Assembly (NCBI GenBank): GCA_963513935.1 | Contig: OY740765.1 | Location: 119,231,362 to 119,295,361, forward strand | DNA from: Aphrophora alni | Taxonomy: Eukaryota; Arthropoda; Insecta; Hemiptera; Aphrophoridae | Reading direction: 5' to 3' | DNA length: 64,000 nt | Notes under the pieces: model-generated | What the model saw: only the letters and a program-made list of their open reading frames with translations | Told to the model about the DNA's origin: nothing | The model's database searches: none | In this document: one piece after another, positions 1 through 11,887 of the stretch | How positions within the stretch are numbered: position 1 is the first letter of the stretch | How the letters are laid out: each line of letters starts with the position of its first letter | Translations under genes and position numbers: made by a program

Positions 1-1
1 T

Positions 2-578
2 TTCCGTTATCTCACATCATCACTATTATCATTATTATTCTGTTATTTCAGATCATAAGTAAATGAAAGGAATTAAAAATTAAAAACAATTTTACGTAAA
101 ATAATTATATTTATTTGTAAATCAAAACTAATACCAATTAAATTTATTTCAAAAGTTCATTACGAAGGAGGCATAAATTGCCTCATATCCTAAAAATATA
201 ACCAAACCTAACTCTACCTATTATTGCCTGGGGTGTACAACTTCATAGGATGTCCATCAGTGCACAACCTACGATTATACAAAATACATTTGCTTTGTTA
301 AAAACTAATAGTTTTCTTTTATCTGCTAAAGATGTTTAATGGCTCGAGAAAGTTCATGTTGTTTGTGTTAAAACCAGACAATTGTGAAAACTCTAACAAA
401 AACTTCTATAATAATAACTCTGATCAGCTGATTTTAAACAATAATTGAAAAAAAACACAGAGTTTGAAAAAGTCACGTGTATCTTGATCTTAAGAAGTGT
501 TTACAGAAGTCATCATAATAATTATAATCTGAAATAACGGAAAGATTTTGATAATAATGATGATGTGAGATAACGGAA
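2..578. mobile_element. MITE-like element with about 50-bp terminal inverted repeats
   Basis: TTCCGTTATCTCACATCATC at position 2 is repeated in reverse complement ending at 578; similarity continues inwards for about 50 bp and includes a second CCGTTATTTCAGA-like block. The middle is AT-rich with no coding frame, as in a non-autonomous DNA transposon. The left flank is cut by the window edge, so the target duplication cannot be checked. Confidence 0.7.
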
Positions 579-579
579 G

Positions 580-1215
580 AGTTTCGAATATTTAAATAAG
601 GGCCTAAACTTGCTTAATTGTGTCCTAAACACGCCCTCAGCGAAAATCGTATGTAAATAAATTCAATTTTAAGGACAGCAGTCGATTCATGTTTGTTTTT
701 TGTCAATTTTTTTTTAACCATAGTACTGTGCATTATTGTTTTATTTTTTATTTTTCACACGGGCTTGGGTGTAAAATCGTCACATTTTGCTGAAATTTGA
801 ACGAAATCGGTGAAGCCAATTTTGAGAAATTACTTATTTCATAATACACAAGGCCAATAATTTTAATTTTTACCAACAACTCCCGAAACTTTGTTTTTTT
901 TTAATGATGGCGACCAATATGTTTTGTTTGGGTTTTTAGAATCTACAATTGAGAAAATTTTTATCTCAATCGTTAGAGCCGATACTAATAAATTCGCAAT
1001 TGTTGTGTTTTGTTTTGTTATGTTAACAACCCATAAAATTTGAATCTTACAAAAAATAAGTAAAATATCCCGAATATAGCAAATATGTCCATATATCAAA
1101 TTTGATAAAAATCGGTCAACACGTTTGGGATGTAGAGTGCTGCACATGCGACAAAAAAGTCGCTGAGACGCAATCACTTTTTGAAAACCGGGAGACCTCA
1201 GAATCGTTTTTCACA
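580..1215 (+). repeat. Dispersed repeat family B, copy 1
   Basis: It opens with AAACTTGCTTAATTGTGTCCTAA and contains GAAATTTGAACGAAATCGGT, TTGAGAAATTACTTATTTC and AAAATCGGTCAACACGTTTGG. Matching segments recur at 7690-8230, 20560-20830 and 54640-54880. No coding capacity is evident. From 1216 to 1640 I see nothing recognisable. Confidence 0.5.
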
Positions 1216-1639
1216 CATCACATGACTTTCTCTTCACTACGAAAATGTGAAGAAGGAAAAAGGAGGTCAAATTTGTTTGCAATACCATATTTACCGTGAC
1301 TAAGAAACCACAAACTTCCGATTCTATCAAAATTAACTTAAGTTCGAGGCAGATGAATTTCTGTTGAACACATAACACTGAGTAACGCAACAGTATACAA
1401 TTATCCATGACCAAACATAAACTAGAATACTGTGGGTTTTCTATTCAATTAACTGAAGCGTGCTTGATCGTGGTCCGTTACGTTCGGATACACACGGTAA
1501 ACTATTCGGTACTATCCTAAGTTGTAGGTCATTTACTTTTAAATTACAATACGCTTATCCTTTTCCCGATCTTAAAACTTAAGGTAAGTAAATTTAATAG
1601 TGGCCGAAAATTTGATTTTTGTCATTACTGTTTAATAAT

Positions 1640-1855
1640 AATTGTTATTATCGTTCTTCATTGCTTCATAAAAAAAAAAAAAAAAAAGAAGAAGAAAAGA
1701 AAAAAAACCAAAGCCCTCGAATAAGGTCGGAGGAGAACAAGAGTTGGTGAAGTGGGGCCTCAGACGAAAGATGAAAGAGAGGGACACAAGACTACATGAA
1801 AGGTGTGTATCCAGCAAGGTTTCCTCGGGATTACCAAACCCTAAGTGAGCACCTG
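1640..1855 (-). repeat. Dispersed repeat family A, minus-strand copy
   Basis: In reverse complement it reads as GGTAATCCCGAGG, GCTGGATACACACCTTTC, ATGTAGTCTTGTG, CTCTCTTTCATCTTT, CACCAACTCTTGTTCTC and ATTCGAGGGCT, in the order seen in the plus-strand copy at 8345. An A/GA-rich tract (1669-1707) interrupts it. From 1856 to 2204 nothing is recognised. Confidence 0.6.
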
Positions 1856-2204
1856 AACAACAGTCTTCCGTGAGAACAATGCAAAGACATGGAAGTTATT
1901 TCCACAGGTTGTCGAGTAAACAGAACAGAAAATTACCATCGCTCCTGGAGATTTGATAATTTCCAAGCGTCGCTCAATCTTTCTCAATACTAATTGTAAA
2001 TACTTTCTATCGTTGTGTAACTGGTTTGTTCTTCTTTGAGTTTTTTTTTCATTCTTCAACAATCCGATTTTAATGAAACTATGTGGATATATTTATAAAT
2101 GTATTTTTAATAGATATTCAAAACTAGTTCCATTGATATCGGACAACTCGTTGACAAGTTAAAACATCACAATGTACAACCTCTTGACAAAATCTGTACT
2201 ATTT

Positions 2205-2400
2205 TTTTTTAACTTGAAAAACCTTCTCCACAGCTTCAGAAAACCTGTGTAACAACTGTTTTAAATAAACTTACCTTACTGTATTTCCTTGAACTACCTA
2301 AACAATTCAACATTTCCACAAGGCCAAGAAACCATATTTTGGGCATTACCTCTAGTTTGACTGCTTGTATTAATTGTATGATGTGGCTGGGTAAGTACAA
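2205..2400 (-). repeat. Dispersed repeat family C, 5' fragment
   Basis: The reverse complement carries GTACTTACCCAGCCACATCA, AATGCCCAAAATATGG and ACACAGGTTTTCTGAA, all found in order in the long copy at 16440-17290. The 2401-2770 stretch holds nothing recognised. Confidence 0.5.
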
Positions 2401-2770
2401 TAATGTACCGGAATGATGGATTCTTTCTCTAGAATTATTATAATTTCCAATTTGTTAAAATCGAATCTTATCCATGGAATCGGTACCGTCAGTCACACCA
2501 GATTCCAAATGCTTTAATAGATAAATAGATAGATAGATTTGAGTGTTTGTTGGAAAATATTTGTGAAGAAAATGTAATGTCAATTCAGAAAAAAAGTTTA
2601 GAAACTAAATTCACACTCCCTACAGATTCACTTTGGATCTAGTGTCTCGTGCTAAACTAGATTGGATGAATCGTTTAAACCTATAACTTATAGAGCCAAA
2701 GAGGTGTCAGAATGACATACAGTTCCCAAGAAGATGAACGTCTTAATTGTTACAAAAATGTGGATTTTAA

Positions 2771-3127
2771 AATACCACCACTGTTACTTAAATGATGTTG
2801 CTTTGGGGGTACTGTTTCAAGTGCTACAAAACATGGACTTAGGAAGAGAGTTTCAAATGATAAAATAATATTGACTTATTGACTTTAGAGTACCGTCCCT
2901 GTTACTCAAATGATGTTGCTTTGGGTGTTATGTTTCAAGTGATAGAAAACGTGGACTTTAAAAGGCTGATTGATTCAAGTGTTAAAATAATATTGACTCC
3001 CTAGTATCGCCTCTGTTATTCAAATGATGTTGCTTTTGATGTACTTTTTCAAGTGCTACATAATGTGAACTTTGGAGGAGAGTTTCAAGTGTTAAAATAA
3101 TACTGACTTCAGAGTATCACTACTGTT
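2771..3127 (+). repeat. Three-copy tandem repeat, about 116 bp
   Basis: Units start near 2771, 2889 and 3003, with a fourth beginning near 3110. Each holds CTGTTACTCAAATGATGTTG, GTTTCAAGTGCTACA and GTTAAAATAATATTGACT. The copies have clearly diverged. Confidence 0.75.
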
Positions 3128-3481
3128 AGTAGAAAGGAAAAGTCGGTCATGAGTCAGGAGGATTTTGGAAACCCTCATCAAACATTTTGACTTTTTTTGA
3201 CCCAAATTTAACCCAATTTTGGTTTTTTCACCCGTTTTTTTACCCCTTTGCCCCTGCCGCAAAAAAATGTACCCCACCACACCCGCCCAATCTCATAACC
3301 GTGCCTCAAAAAAGTAATTGTATCATAAATTTTTACTGTACCGCTAGTTATATAGTTCCACCCAATAACGTCCTTATTTTCAAAAATTAACAAAGAGTAA
3401 AGTTTCATATTCCAACCATTCACAGTGTACCATAATATACAATAAAATAACTCATAACTTGTACAGAAATCCCAAACTTCA

Positions 3482-4240
3482 CAGTGCAAGTGTGTGTTAA
3501 AGTTAAACCTGACTAAGATAAATCCCATTCTTTTCAGTACTTGTGTGTGTTAAAGTTAAAACTTACTAAAAAAAAATCCCAGTATTCACAGTACTTGTGT
3601 GTGTTAAAGTTAAAACTTACTAAAAAAAATCCCAGTATTCTCAGTACAAGTGTGTGTTAAAGTTAAAAGTGACTAAAATAAATCCCCGTATTCTCAGTAC
3701 AATTGAGTGGTAAAGTTAAAAATGTCTTTAAAATTTACCAATTGTAATTAAAAATGTCTTTAAAAAATTCCATTCTTCTTTGTACAAGTGTGTGTTAAAG
3801 TTAAACCTGACTAAGATAAATCCCATTCTTTTCAGTACAAGTGTGTGTTAAAGTTAAAACTTACTAAAAAAATTCCCAATATTCTCAGTACAAGTGTGTG
3901 TTAAAGTTAAAAGTGACTAAAAGAAATCCCAGTCTTCTAGGTACAAGATTGTGTTAAAGTTAAACCTGACTAAGAAAAATCCCAGTATTTACAGTAAAAG
4001 TGTGTGAAAGTTAAAACTGACTAAGAAAAATTCCAGTATTCACTGTAAAAGTGTGTGAATTTAAAACGGACTAAGAAAATCCCAGTCCTCTTAGTAGAAG
4101 TGTGTGTTACAGTTAAAACTGACTAAATAAAAATCCAGTTTTCACAGTACAAGTGTGGGTTAAAGTTAAAACTGACTATGAAAATGCCAGTCTTCTCAGT
4201 ACAAGCGTGTGTTCAAGTTAAAACTGACTTTGTAAACAGT
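3482..4240 (+). repeat. Tandem array, about 57-bp unit, about 13 copies
   Basis: Every unit contains CAGTACAAGTGTGTGTTAAA, then GTTAAAACTGACTAA and AAATCCCAGTATTCT. Copies differ by point changes and small indels, and some units near 3720-3780 are rearranged. This is a satellite-type array, not a CRISPR, since there are no unique spacers. Nothing is recognised from 4241 to 4675. Confidence 0.85.
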
Positions 4241-4679
4241 TCTAAAAATCAACATAATTAAATGTTATTAGATTAAATTGTCCTAATATGTTTCAAATCA
4301 TTATACTAAGACCACAGCGTGTTTTATAAATTGATTGATTATTATATGTATTTAAAGAAGACGCGACATATTGCTACCTTAACACTAGCTTTCCATGTCG
4401 TAATAATAGCTATTGATTATATCACGTGGGAATAGCCAGGTATTCAAGGTCAAGTACACTTGCTCTAGAACATTGTAATGTAATAACTAGATACAGGCAT
4501 TTATCTGCATGTTAATAGAGTGAATCATTCGCAGTACAGGTAGTATTCGTTTACCTACCTACTACTGATCAACTAAAACTTTATTGAAGTTGTAGTCGAC
4601 ACTTTATGTCGTACTAGTTAAAATGCAGTATATTGTTTTGAATTCGGAATGAGTATCTAAGAAATATAAAAAAAAAAAA

Positions 4680-5405
4680 ATTTAAATTCCGTTTTCTAAC
4701 TGATCTTTACGTTTCATGATCTCTAGAAACCGTAAATGTGATTTCCGTCGTCGTTGTCGTTTGTACGTAACTACGATGGCCGCCATAAAAATTAAGGTAG
4801 GAATATGAAATTTGGTGTAGGGAATTAAATTGTACTCATAAAACTACTGATATTCAGAAAAATCAAATTTAAAATATTAAAGTGGTGGCCATTTTAAACA
4901 ATTTATTTGTTCATATCCGTGTGTTATTCAACTTACACTCTAAAATATATTAAAAAATTTTAGTTTTCAATTTTGTTTGTAATGATACTGACGATGAAAA
5001 ATGCCGTAATTATTGTCAAAGAAGTAAATTCGAAACCTGATCTTCCAACAAAATACGATAATCTTAGAATTACGCGATCTGATAATGCGAGCGTAGGGAG
5101 TGAGAACTCGTTCACGTATGTATAGCTTCGAGACCTGCCAGACACGAAGAGAGACTTTTTAATATAAACACATCTACGAAGCCCATGATCCGTAGATCCA
5201 ACCCGACGTCAAAATATTAGTATTATAAACCATTTTGAGATCAGAAAAAAAATGTGTAATACCTGTCTTACAAACTTACCCCCAGTGGATAAGACACTTT
5301 GATATAGCAATACAATTTAAGAGCACCAACGTTTTGGGCAATATACTTAGAGGATCTGCTTGTATTACTTTGTATGATGGGTCTGGGTAAGTACCATGAT
5401 TGCGC
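4680..5405 (-). repeat. Dispersed repeat family C, near-complete minus copy
   Basis: In reverse complement it runs from GGTACTTACCCAGACCCATC and GATCCTCTAAGTATATTGCC, through AGTTGAATAACACACGGATA, to GTACAAACGACAACGACGAC and ATCATGAAACGTAAAGATCA. The order equals that of the copy at 16440. The open frame overlapping it carries no recognisable protein. Confidence 0.6.
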
Positions 5406-6090
5406 TCGTCAACTTGTTTAACTTACATTTTCCGCTGTTTATCAGATATGAAATTTTCATCGATCTGATTATACCAAGCGTTCAACAAATTTTAGACCAG
5501 CTTAATATTTGGTACATTCAGGCTTCAAATTTAGATAAATATAGGGAAATAACGGAGTTTTTAAAAAAAACGATGTCCTCTATCTATAGAGTGGACAAAA
5601 AAATTCCCGTCTTTGTCTTATGGAACCATGTTTTGTATTTTCTCACCAAATAAAGGTAAGTGAACAAACCCAGTTAGCTAGTATGTTTATTGTATTCGAT
5701 CCTCAATCCCTTGGTCATATAGAGTAAGTGACGTAGAAATCATAACAGTACCAGCGATAAGTGAGTCCTTGGATTATCCTACGACTCCGCCGCCATTGTA
5801 TTGGTGGATAACTTTCTCTACCAGCTGTTACTATTGTAATAAATTCTTGTACTAGTTCCTGAAATGAATATCCGACATTTGTGTACAAAGACAATTGCTT
5901 ACACCCAAGAAGTTTCGACATTTACGTAGAGTTATTTATTTTTCTCCCTGAGTTAGTTATTTTCCCCCCCAAAAATTTAAGGGGAGTGACAATTGCGTAC
6001 ATATCTCTTTTAACGCGCCGTTCCAGTGCAGTACCCGCCTGTCAAGAACGCCAGGTATTCTTAGGAAGGAGGGAGATTCGTTTCTTGAAT
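5406..6090. other. No recognisable feature
   Basis: Open frames at 5396-5653 and 5881 onward show no family resemblance in this part. No repeat found elsewhere in the window was recognised here. Confidence 0.4.
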
Positions 6091-6094
6091 TGTT

Positions 6095-6235
6095 ATAAGG
6101 AACGTCATCGCCCAACGAATTCAGTTGATGGATGGAACAACAAGATTAACACAATCGAAAGAAACCCAAATCCATGATTTGAAGAAGTCTTTTAATATTT
6201 GAAAAATAAGGAAAAACAAGGCAACGGATTCATCA
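6095..6235 (+). pseudogene. Possible MULE-type transposase C-terminal remnant
   Basis: The frame reads RHRPTNSVDGWNNKINTIER and then NPNP followed by a stop; just beyond, FEEVF, a stop and YLKNKEKQGN follow. The pattern TNxVEGWNxKIN...HPN...F...YLKxE resembles the C-terminal segment of MULE transposases and related domesticated proteins. Only about 45 codons remain, with in-frame stops and no catalytic part, so this is a dead fragment if the reading is right. From 6236 to 7690 nothing is recognised except AT-rich sequence. Confidence 0.4.
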
Positions 6236-7689
6236 TGAATCATGAGGATGGGCCGTGTTACTCAATAAACATGGGATATATAGTTACTGCTTAATAAATT
6301 AGACGAGATGTTATTTTTCTTTAAATAATTTACACAAATGTCTTCTTAAAAGTTGTTCCAATTTTATTTAGAAAAACGCAACCACCTTCACCATATTTAC
6401 CAGAGAGTCATCTAGATGATCGAATTACCACATCCAATTAAAATGTATCATTTTTTAAAAGTAAGTAGATGGTAGATAAAACTAGCGTTCGATTTTTATT
6501 TTACATTGTCGTCAATGTCATCATTACGGAAAAACGTACAAGTTGGCATATAATTTAACTATAAAACACAAATTTTACGTTTTTTGAAACAGTCTCTGAA
6601 GTACTTTTGATAACATTGCCGAAAAAACTGTTCACAAATTAAAGAAAAGTCATCCGTGCGTTTACACTCGTGCGTGCAAAAATTAAACAATTAATTATCC
6701 AAATTTTTGTAATAAAACAGTTCAGCGTTAAACGGGATAAAACAACACGTCATTCTGTGTAATTGTAGAATGACGCGTTGCATTTCATGTAGACTATGTT
6801 GCTTTTAGCATCTGTTTTAACCCAGGAATTTTTGGAACGAAATATATTGAATAGAATGACAAACATTCTAGTTAGCTGTTTTCTAGTATATTTTTTTTAT
6901 TCTCCAATCTTTACACATTCAGTATGTCCTATGAAGGTATTCCAATATTTTAATTGCCGTGGAACAATTGTTTTTTTAACAGATTTTGATAAATTTTTGC
7001 ATGAATATTGTAAATGTGTATAAAAGTATACCAAAATATTTATACGTAAATATCTCCCATTCAAACAAAATGGTGGCTGTTTGCATAATAATATTTACGT
7101 ATTATTTTAACCAAATCGTTCAAAAACAACTGTTACAAAATAAATCAAACATTGGAATACCTGTGACACTCTGTATAAAGCGCAATGTCTCTGTCCGCAT
7201 GTTTATAAGAACCGCTGATCCGATTTTCATTCGGTTTTTTTTTTTAATATGAAGATACGTTATCTGAATAACTTTTAGTCTAGGTTTAATTAAAATTGGT
7301 TCAACAGTTTCCCAGTCATGATAATATTTGTATGCAATTGTAATACGAAAACCAAAATGTTAGAACATATTTTATATGTTTTCCTAAAAATGTCAGTCAC
7401 AAATATGGTACATGATTTGAATGCTGTTTGGAATTGAAAACTGTTTTAAAATCTGTGCAAAATTTCAGAGTTATAAACACTTTGTGCTTCTTTGGTAATG
7501 ATTAGTTTTCTTTTTTACTTCGTTTTGGGAAATGGTTAGAAAGTTTTCTCAATGTTTTTGCACCGACAGTTGCATATAGGTGATAGAATTTCATTCTTTA
7601 AAACTTAAATTTGGCTACTCAAATCATCCTATGATTTTAGATATAACATAAATCTGAAAATTCACAGTATAGTTAATATGATTGGATTG

Positions 7690-8230
7690 CTTCATTATTA
7701 TTATTGAGAGCCTTCATGGACGCTGTCTTTGAATAAAATGTTTATATATTGAGTCTGAACTTGTATCGCTTGAGCCATTCACGCGACCTCAGTTTAAATT
7801 ATATGTTTTAAAATCGATCTCTTAATGGCAGTGATCAAGGTTATTTTTTTTTTGTTTTTACAAATTATTTCTGAAAAGTTTTTATTTTTACCTGTAATTT
7901 TGCACACGGGTTTGAAGCATTAATATTCACAATTAATTAAAATTGGCGTGCCGATTGATTGTTTTTCTTTAAGAACAGTCATTTTTGGAGAAATAGAGAC
8001 CAACATGTTATGTTTTGGTTCTGGCTACAAATTAACAAAACTCGATCATAATCGTTTTAAGCAGTTTTTGGAAAATCATAATTTTGTGTTTTTTCTTATG
8101 ACAACATTCCCCCAATTTCGAAGAACGTCCCGAGATATGCTAAAAATATACCCTCATTAATGTTTTTTATTAAAATCGGTCAACTCGTTTGGGCTGAAGA
8201 GCACTGCACATTCGATGACGAGAACAGACA
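7690..8230 (+). repeat. Dispersed repeat family B, copy 2
   Basis: It contains GACGCTGTCTTTGA, ACCAACATGTTATGTTTTGG and AAAATCGGTCAACTCGTTTG, shared with the copy at 580-1215 (and partly with 30180-30340). No gene is seen in it. Confidence 0.5.
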
Positions 8231-8344
8231 TCATATATATATTTTTATACTGAAAGTGGAAAACATCCTTTATGTCATTGAGGCACACCCTCTCCCTCGC
8301 CAATCTTGTAGTTAAACAAAAAAAGTAAATCATACAGAGGCTCG

Positions 8345-8592
8345 CTATAAGTGAGTACGGGCGTGGCAATCCCAAGTAATATTAGCTGGATGTATACATT
8401 TTTTAATGTAGTCTTGGGTCAGATCGCTCTCTTTAAACCTTCCTATCAGGACTCTCTTGACCAACACTTTCTCTCTTTCGACCCTGACGCTATTAGTGTG
8501 TTCCAGAGGGCTAGAGCTCTTTTCTTCCTTGTTTTTAATTAGGCGATGAAGACCAAGAGGGTTTTCGCCTTTAAACAACTAGAAATAATATG
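8345..8592 (+). repeat. Dispersed repeat family A, best full copy
   Basis: Blocks in order: GTGAGTACGGGCGTGGCAAT, TTAGCTGGATGTATAC, TCTTGGGTCAGATC, CTATCAGGACTCTCTTGACC, CTTTCGACCCTGACGCTATT, and TTTCGCCTTTAAACAACTAG. The family recurs at 1640(-), 10085, 16015, 20390, 25930(-), 36687, 42425, 48360(-), 60840 and 61400. At about 245 bp and without coding capacity it resembles a SINE or the tail of a longer element; no pol III promoter boxes were convincing. Confidence 0.7.
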
Positions 8593-8672
8593 TACTTTCA
8601 CTGTCACGTGTATCATCATCGTAACTTGACGTACACTGTATATGTATATCGTGTACAATGTTTATTATATAT

Positions 8673-9590
8673 TGTAACGAAATAGAGGGCTCCCAAAAGT
8701 CAGTGCTCGGCAAGCCATAAATTGTGAAGAGTTGAAAGGGTTAACAGATAGAAAAACGATTCTAACGTCAGTCACGGACCTCAAGGAGTCAAATAAACTA
8801 TTCAAAAGTTCAATGCCGTCAACCGAAAATATTTGAAAAGGACCAATGAGAGGAATTGCAGCATTCTAAAGTAACGTAAAATATTTAAAATAAGCCAATG
8901 AAGGAAGAGGATCGGAATAAAGCATATGAAAATAAAAATTATAAATAAGGGTGGAAGAGAAGAGCAAGAGGTCTTTTTTGTTATTAACTTATTGAAGAAG
9001 GTTGTTCCAGAGAAAGTGTTTCTCTTAGTAGCGAAAAGAAAAATGTTGTGAAAGATTTAGCCGAAATCAACCGTCGTAATTAAATAGTAACTTCGTCGTT
9101 TTGTACAAGTATTTAAAAATAATCTTCGAAGTATAGTTAAAAGATAATTGTCGTTTATAAGTTAAAAAGAGTCGTCGTCATAAAAGTGTGTGAGTAGTAG
9201 CGGCGTTCTACAAGTGTTTGAACAGGAATAATCATCGAATAAATTAAAAAGTAATCGTCGTCACAAAAGTGTGTGAAAATAAAAGTGTATTTAGAAAAGA
9301 AGATCCGTCGAAAAAATTAAGGCAAATCAATCCATCTACTGGCAGTCTACACGGGAACCACGTTCAAGGAACCAGGAACATTGGAGCTGTGATAAAACTT
9401 CCAAGCCGATAAGTACAAATGAATGGACAATCTCAAATAAAAAAAATACCGCCAAATTAAAATTAATATTAAGTGAATTATAGTCACCAAAGAACCTAAC
9501 GAACCCGTAAAGAGAAAATAAATTAAATTAATAAATAATAAATCTCAGTTAGCTGGAGCATTTTATAAAAATAATTAAAATTAAAAAATT
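8673..9590 (+). mobile_element. Possible LTR retrotransposon LTR plus leader
   Basis: The segment starts TGTAACGAAATAGAGGGCTC, an LTR-like 5' end. TATAAATAAGGG at 8940 resembles an LTR core promoter, and TGGCAGTCTACACGGGAACC near 9340 could be a primer-binding region after an LTR of about 670 bp. The following leader is A-rich and contains two TCGTCGTCAxAAAAGTGTGTGA copies. No gag or pol frame follows and no second LTR was found, so this is a tentative call. Nothing is recognised from 9591 to 9870. Confidence 0.35.
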
Positions 9591-9868
9591 CTGATGCACT
9601 CTTATTTCTTTATCTTAGGTTAAGACATTATAGATAAGTAACTTGTATTTAACTATGTACTTAGAATAAGTAGTAGATTAAGATGTTAATTGTATAATTA
9701 TAAAGTGCATCAAATTTGAACGATAATAGTTTTTTTTATTGTAAATGATTTTAAACTTTAATTGTTCAATTAAAGAAAGAGTTAAAACCTACAGGTGTCA
9801 AAGTTATTTATTTTGTAAACATTGGCATGAAGAACGTGTATATATATAAAATAATAAAGTAAGATTTG

Positions 9869-10020
<152 letters not shown>

Positions 10021-10084
10021 CATCGCACAAACTTTCTAACTCACTCATCCCAAAAACAAAACAAATCGTCAGTTCGGTACGGAC

Positions 10085-10700
10085 GTGGCAAATTAGAAAA
10101 CGGAAACCGTAGCTGGATCTACACTTTATTTCATATAGTCTTGTATTAGATCACTTTTATGTTACTGTAAGATTTTTATTGACCAAATCTTGTTCTCTTC
10201 CGATCCTGGCGCTTATTTGAGTATTCGAGGACTCGATGATTCCCGAGATATTTGTCGCCTTAAAATTTAAAACCAATCGTTATATTCTTGCGATCGTTCT
10301 CTATCATCTATTCTATCAAGTCTCTTTTGAGTATCTCTTGTTTTCTTCTGACCCTAGTGCTTATTTCAGTAATTCGAGGACTAGTATTCATTTTTTAAAA
10401 CAACGATGATTCCTGAAATGTTTTTCTATTTAAAATATAAAGAAATCGTTATATTCATGCGGTGGTTCTCTATCATCAATCCTATCAAGTCTCTCTTGAC
10501 CATCTCTTGTTCTCTTCTGACCCTGGTTATTTGTGTAATCGAGGACTAGGATTCTTTTCTTCATACAACGATGATTCCCGAGATGTTTTTCTCTTTAAAA
10601 TCTAAAGAAATCATCATACTCTTGCGATCGTTTTCTATCATCTATCCTATCAAGTCTCTCTTGACCATCTTTTGTTGTCTTCCGACCTTGAACTATTAGA
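10085..10700 (+). repeat. Family A copy with internal tandem amplification
   Basis: A family A start (GACGTGGCAA, then TAGCTGGATCTACACTTTAT) is followed by about four successive copies of its middle part. Each copy holds TTGACCATCTCTTGTTCTCT, GACCCTGG, ATTCGAGGACT, CAACGATGATTCCCGAGATG and TTGCGATCGTTCTCTATCAT. The period is about 175 bp. Other family A copies have this part once. Confidence 0.7.
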
Positions 10701-11072
10701 ATATTCGAGAACTGTGTTAATCATTGAGAGGTTTTCTATTATCAACAAAAACCAAATTGAAGAGTATATTGTCCTTAAACATTACATTACAGTATATTGT
10801 ATAATCTCCAGAAAGATTTTGCACCTTCTATTAGTCATAGAAATACATCAAGGATTTCATAATTACTACAATTAGAGGCGAAGTGTTTTAGTTTGATGAA
10901 TTGAGAAATAAATGCAAACGGCTGTTATGAAACGACCTTGCTGAGACAACTTGCTATATTTGTTATTGTGGAATAAATAATAATAAGTCGGTTTTTTTAT
11001 ATTGACTAGGCCTACTGTAGAAGGCGGTAGAACCATAGGGTGTGGACATTCGTCTATAGGAAGTAAGTCAAC

Positions 11073-11124
11073 ACCGGCCTTGGTAAGACGTATTTAAACC
11101 TTTGTGCTTGTTGTAGCGTCAGCA
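11073..11124 (+). promoter_or_regulatory. Gene 1 core promoter with FTZ-F1-type box
   Basis: ACCGGCCTTGGT (11073-11084) contains, on the minus strand, CCAAGGCCG, an exact match to the FTZ-F1 consensus YCAAGGYCR. TATTTAAA follows at 11091-11098 and TCAGCA, a possible initiator, at 11119-11124. The start codon is 59 bp after the start of TATTTAAA. The same elements occur at identical spacing in front of gene 2. FTZ-F1 is known to control cuticle protein genes around moults in flies and moths; its role here is inferred. Confidence 0.6.
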
Positions 11125-11149
11125 CAGGTCTCACTGTTTTACTATCGTC

Positions 11150-11161
11150 ATGAATACTTTG
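11150..11161 (+). CDS. Gene 1, exon 1: first four codons of cuticular protein
   Basis: This exon carries ATG plus three codons (MNTL) followed directly by a strong donor, GTAAGT. It reads in phase 0 into the acceptor at 21197/21198 (TCCACAG). The joined start MNTL-VVIFAAVACLVQ is a normal signal peptide: short N-region, hydrophobic core, cleavage probably after Cys20. The start is chosen because the main exon has no upstream in-frame ATG suited to a secreted protein, and because gene 2 has the same four-codon exon (MNSL) with a near-identical sequence from the ATG through the donor. The intron of 11162-21197 (10,036 bp) is inferred from this pairing; no transcript is available to confirm it. 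A second, closer first exon was not found. Confidence 0.75.
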
Positions 11162-11887
11162 GTAAGTAACATGTTTAATTACAAATATAAATATGTAAAT
11201 ATAACCCTAGCAGTTGTAATATCATGAGGCTTGTCGAAGTTGTAGTGGAGTTTGATTTTTTTTATTATGCCTGCTAGATATATTTGTTTTTATTTGTACT
11301 TATTTATACTATTGGATAGGTTACATTTCAGAGCATGTTTATATGTTTAATTTTTGATGTTTTCATAAAATATGTGGGCATATTGTAGCCATTATATTGG
11401 GAAGTTGTAATATCGAGAAGTGTATCTGCATTATGAGTAGATATTTTTTTTTTTCAATTTGCCTTGTAAAGTTGGATAACTATATAAGTTTCAGACCACT
11501 TTTAGATTTCAGTTAGGTTGATTTTAACAAATTATATACTTCTTACTTTGTAAGTTCTTAAGTCCCCCATTTCATATATCGTCCATTTTATTTTCCGTAT
11601 TATTCAGAGTGTTTCACAAACATGTATCCTAACTTTCAAGACATAAAAAATAAATAAAAAAGTTTCTATAGACACATGACTGAAAACTTTTCAGTATCCG
11701 TTTGTCGGCCATGTTATATGTTCCAGAATAATGATAACGTTAGAAGTTGTTAAATAAAATTCTGGTAGACTTAGAACTTTAGGACCCGTATTTTTTAGCT
11801 TTAAGTGATACACTATCTTTATGAAAGGCATTAAAGTCCGGAGAAGACAAAGTAAAGATTATAAAAAACGTATATAAACACAACATA

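Noticed and set aside
3092..3528. Minus-strand frames of 62 and 106 codons
   Set aside because: They run through low-complexity sequence and the start of the 57-bp array; composition is not protein-like.
3482..4240. CRISPR-like regular array
   Set aside because: The whole unit repeats with no unique spacers, and the DNA is eukaryotic. The same holds for the arrays at 14340, 31140 and 58215.
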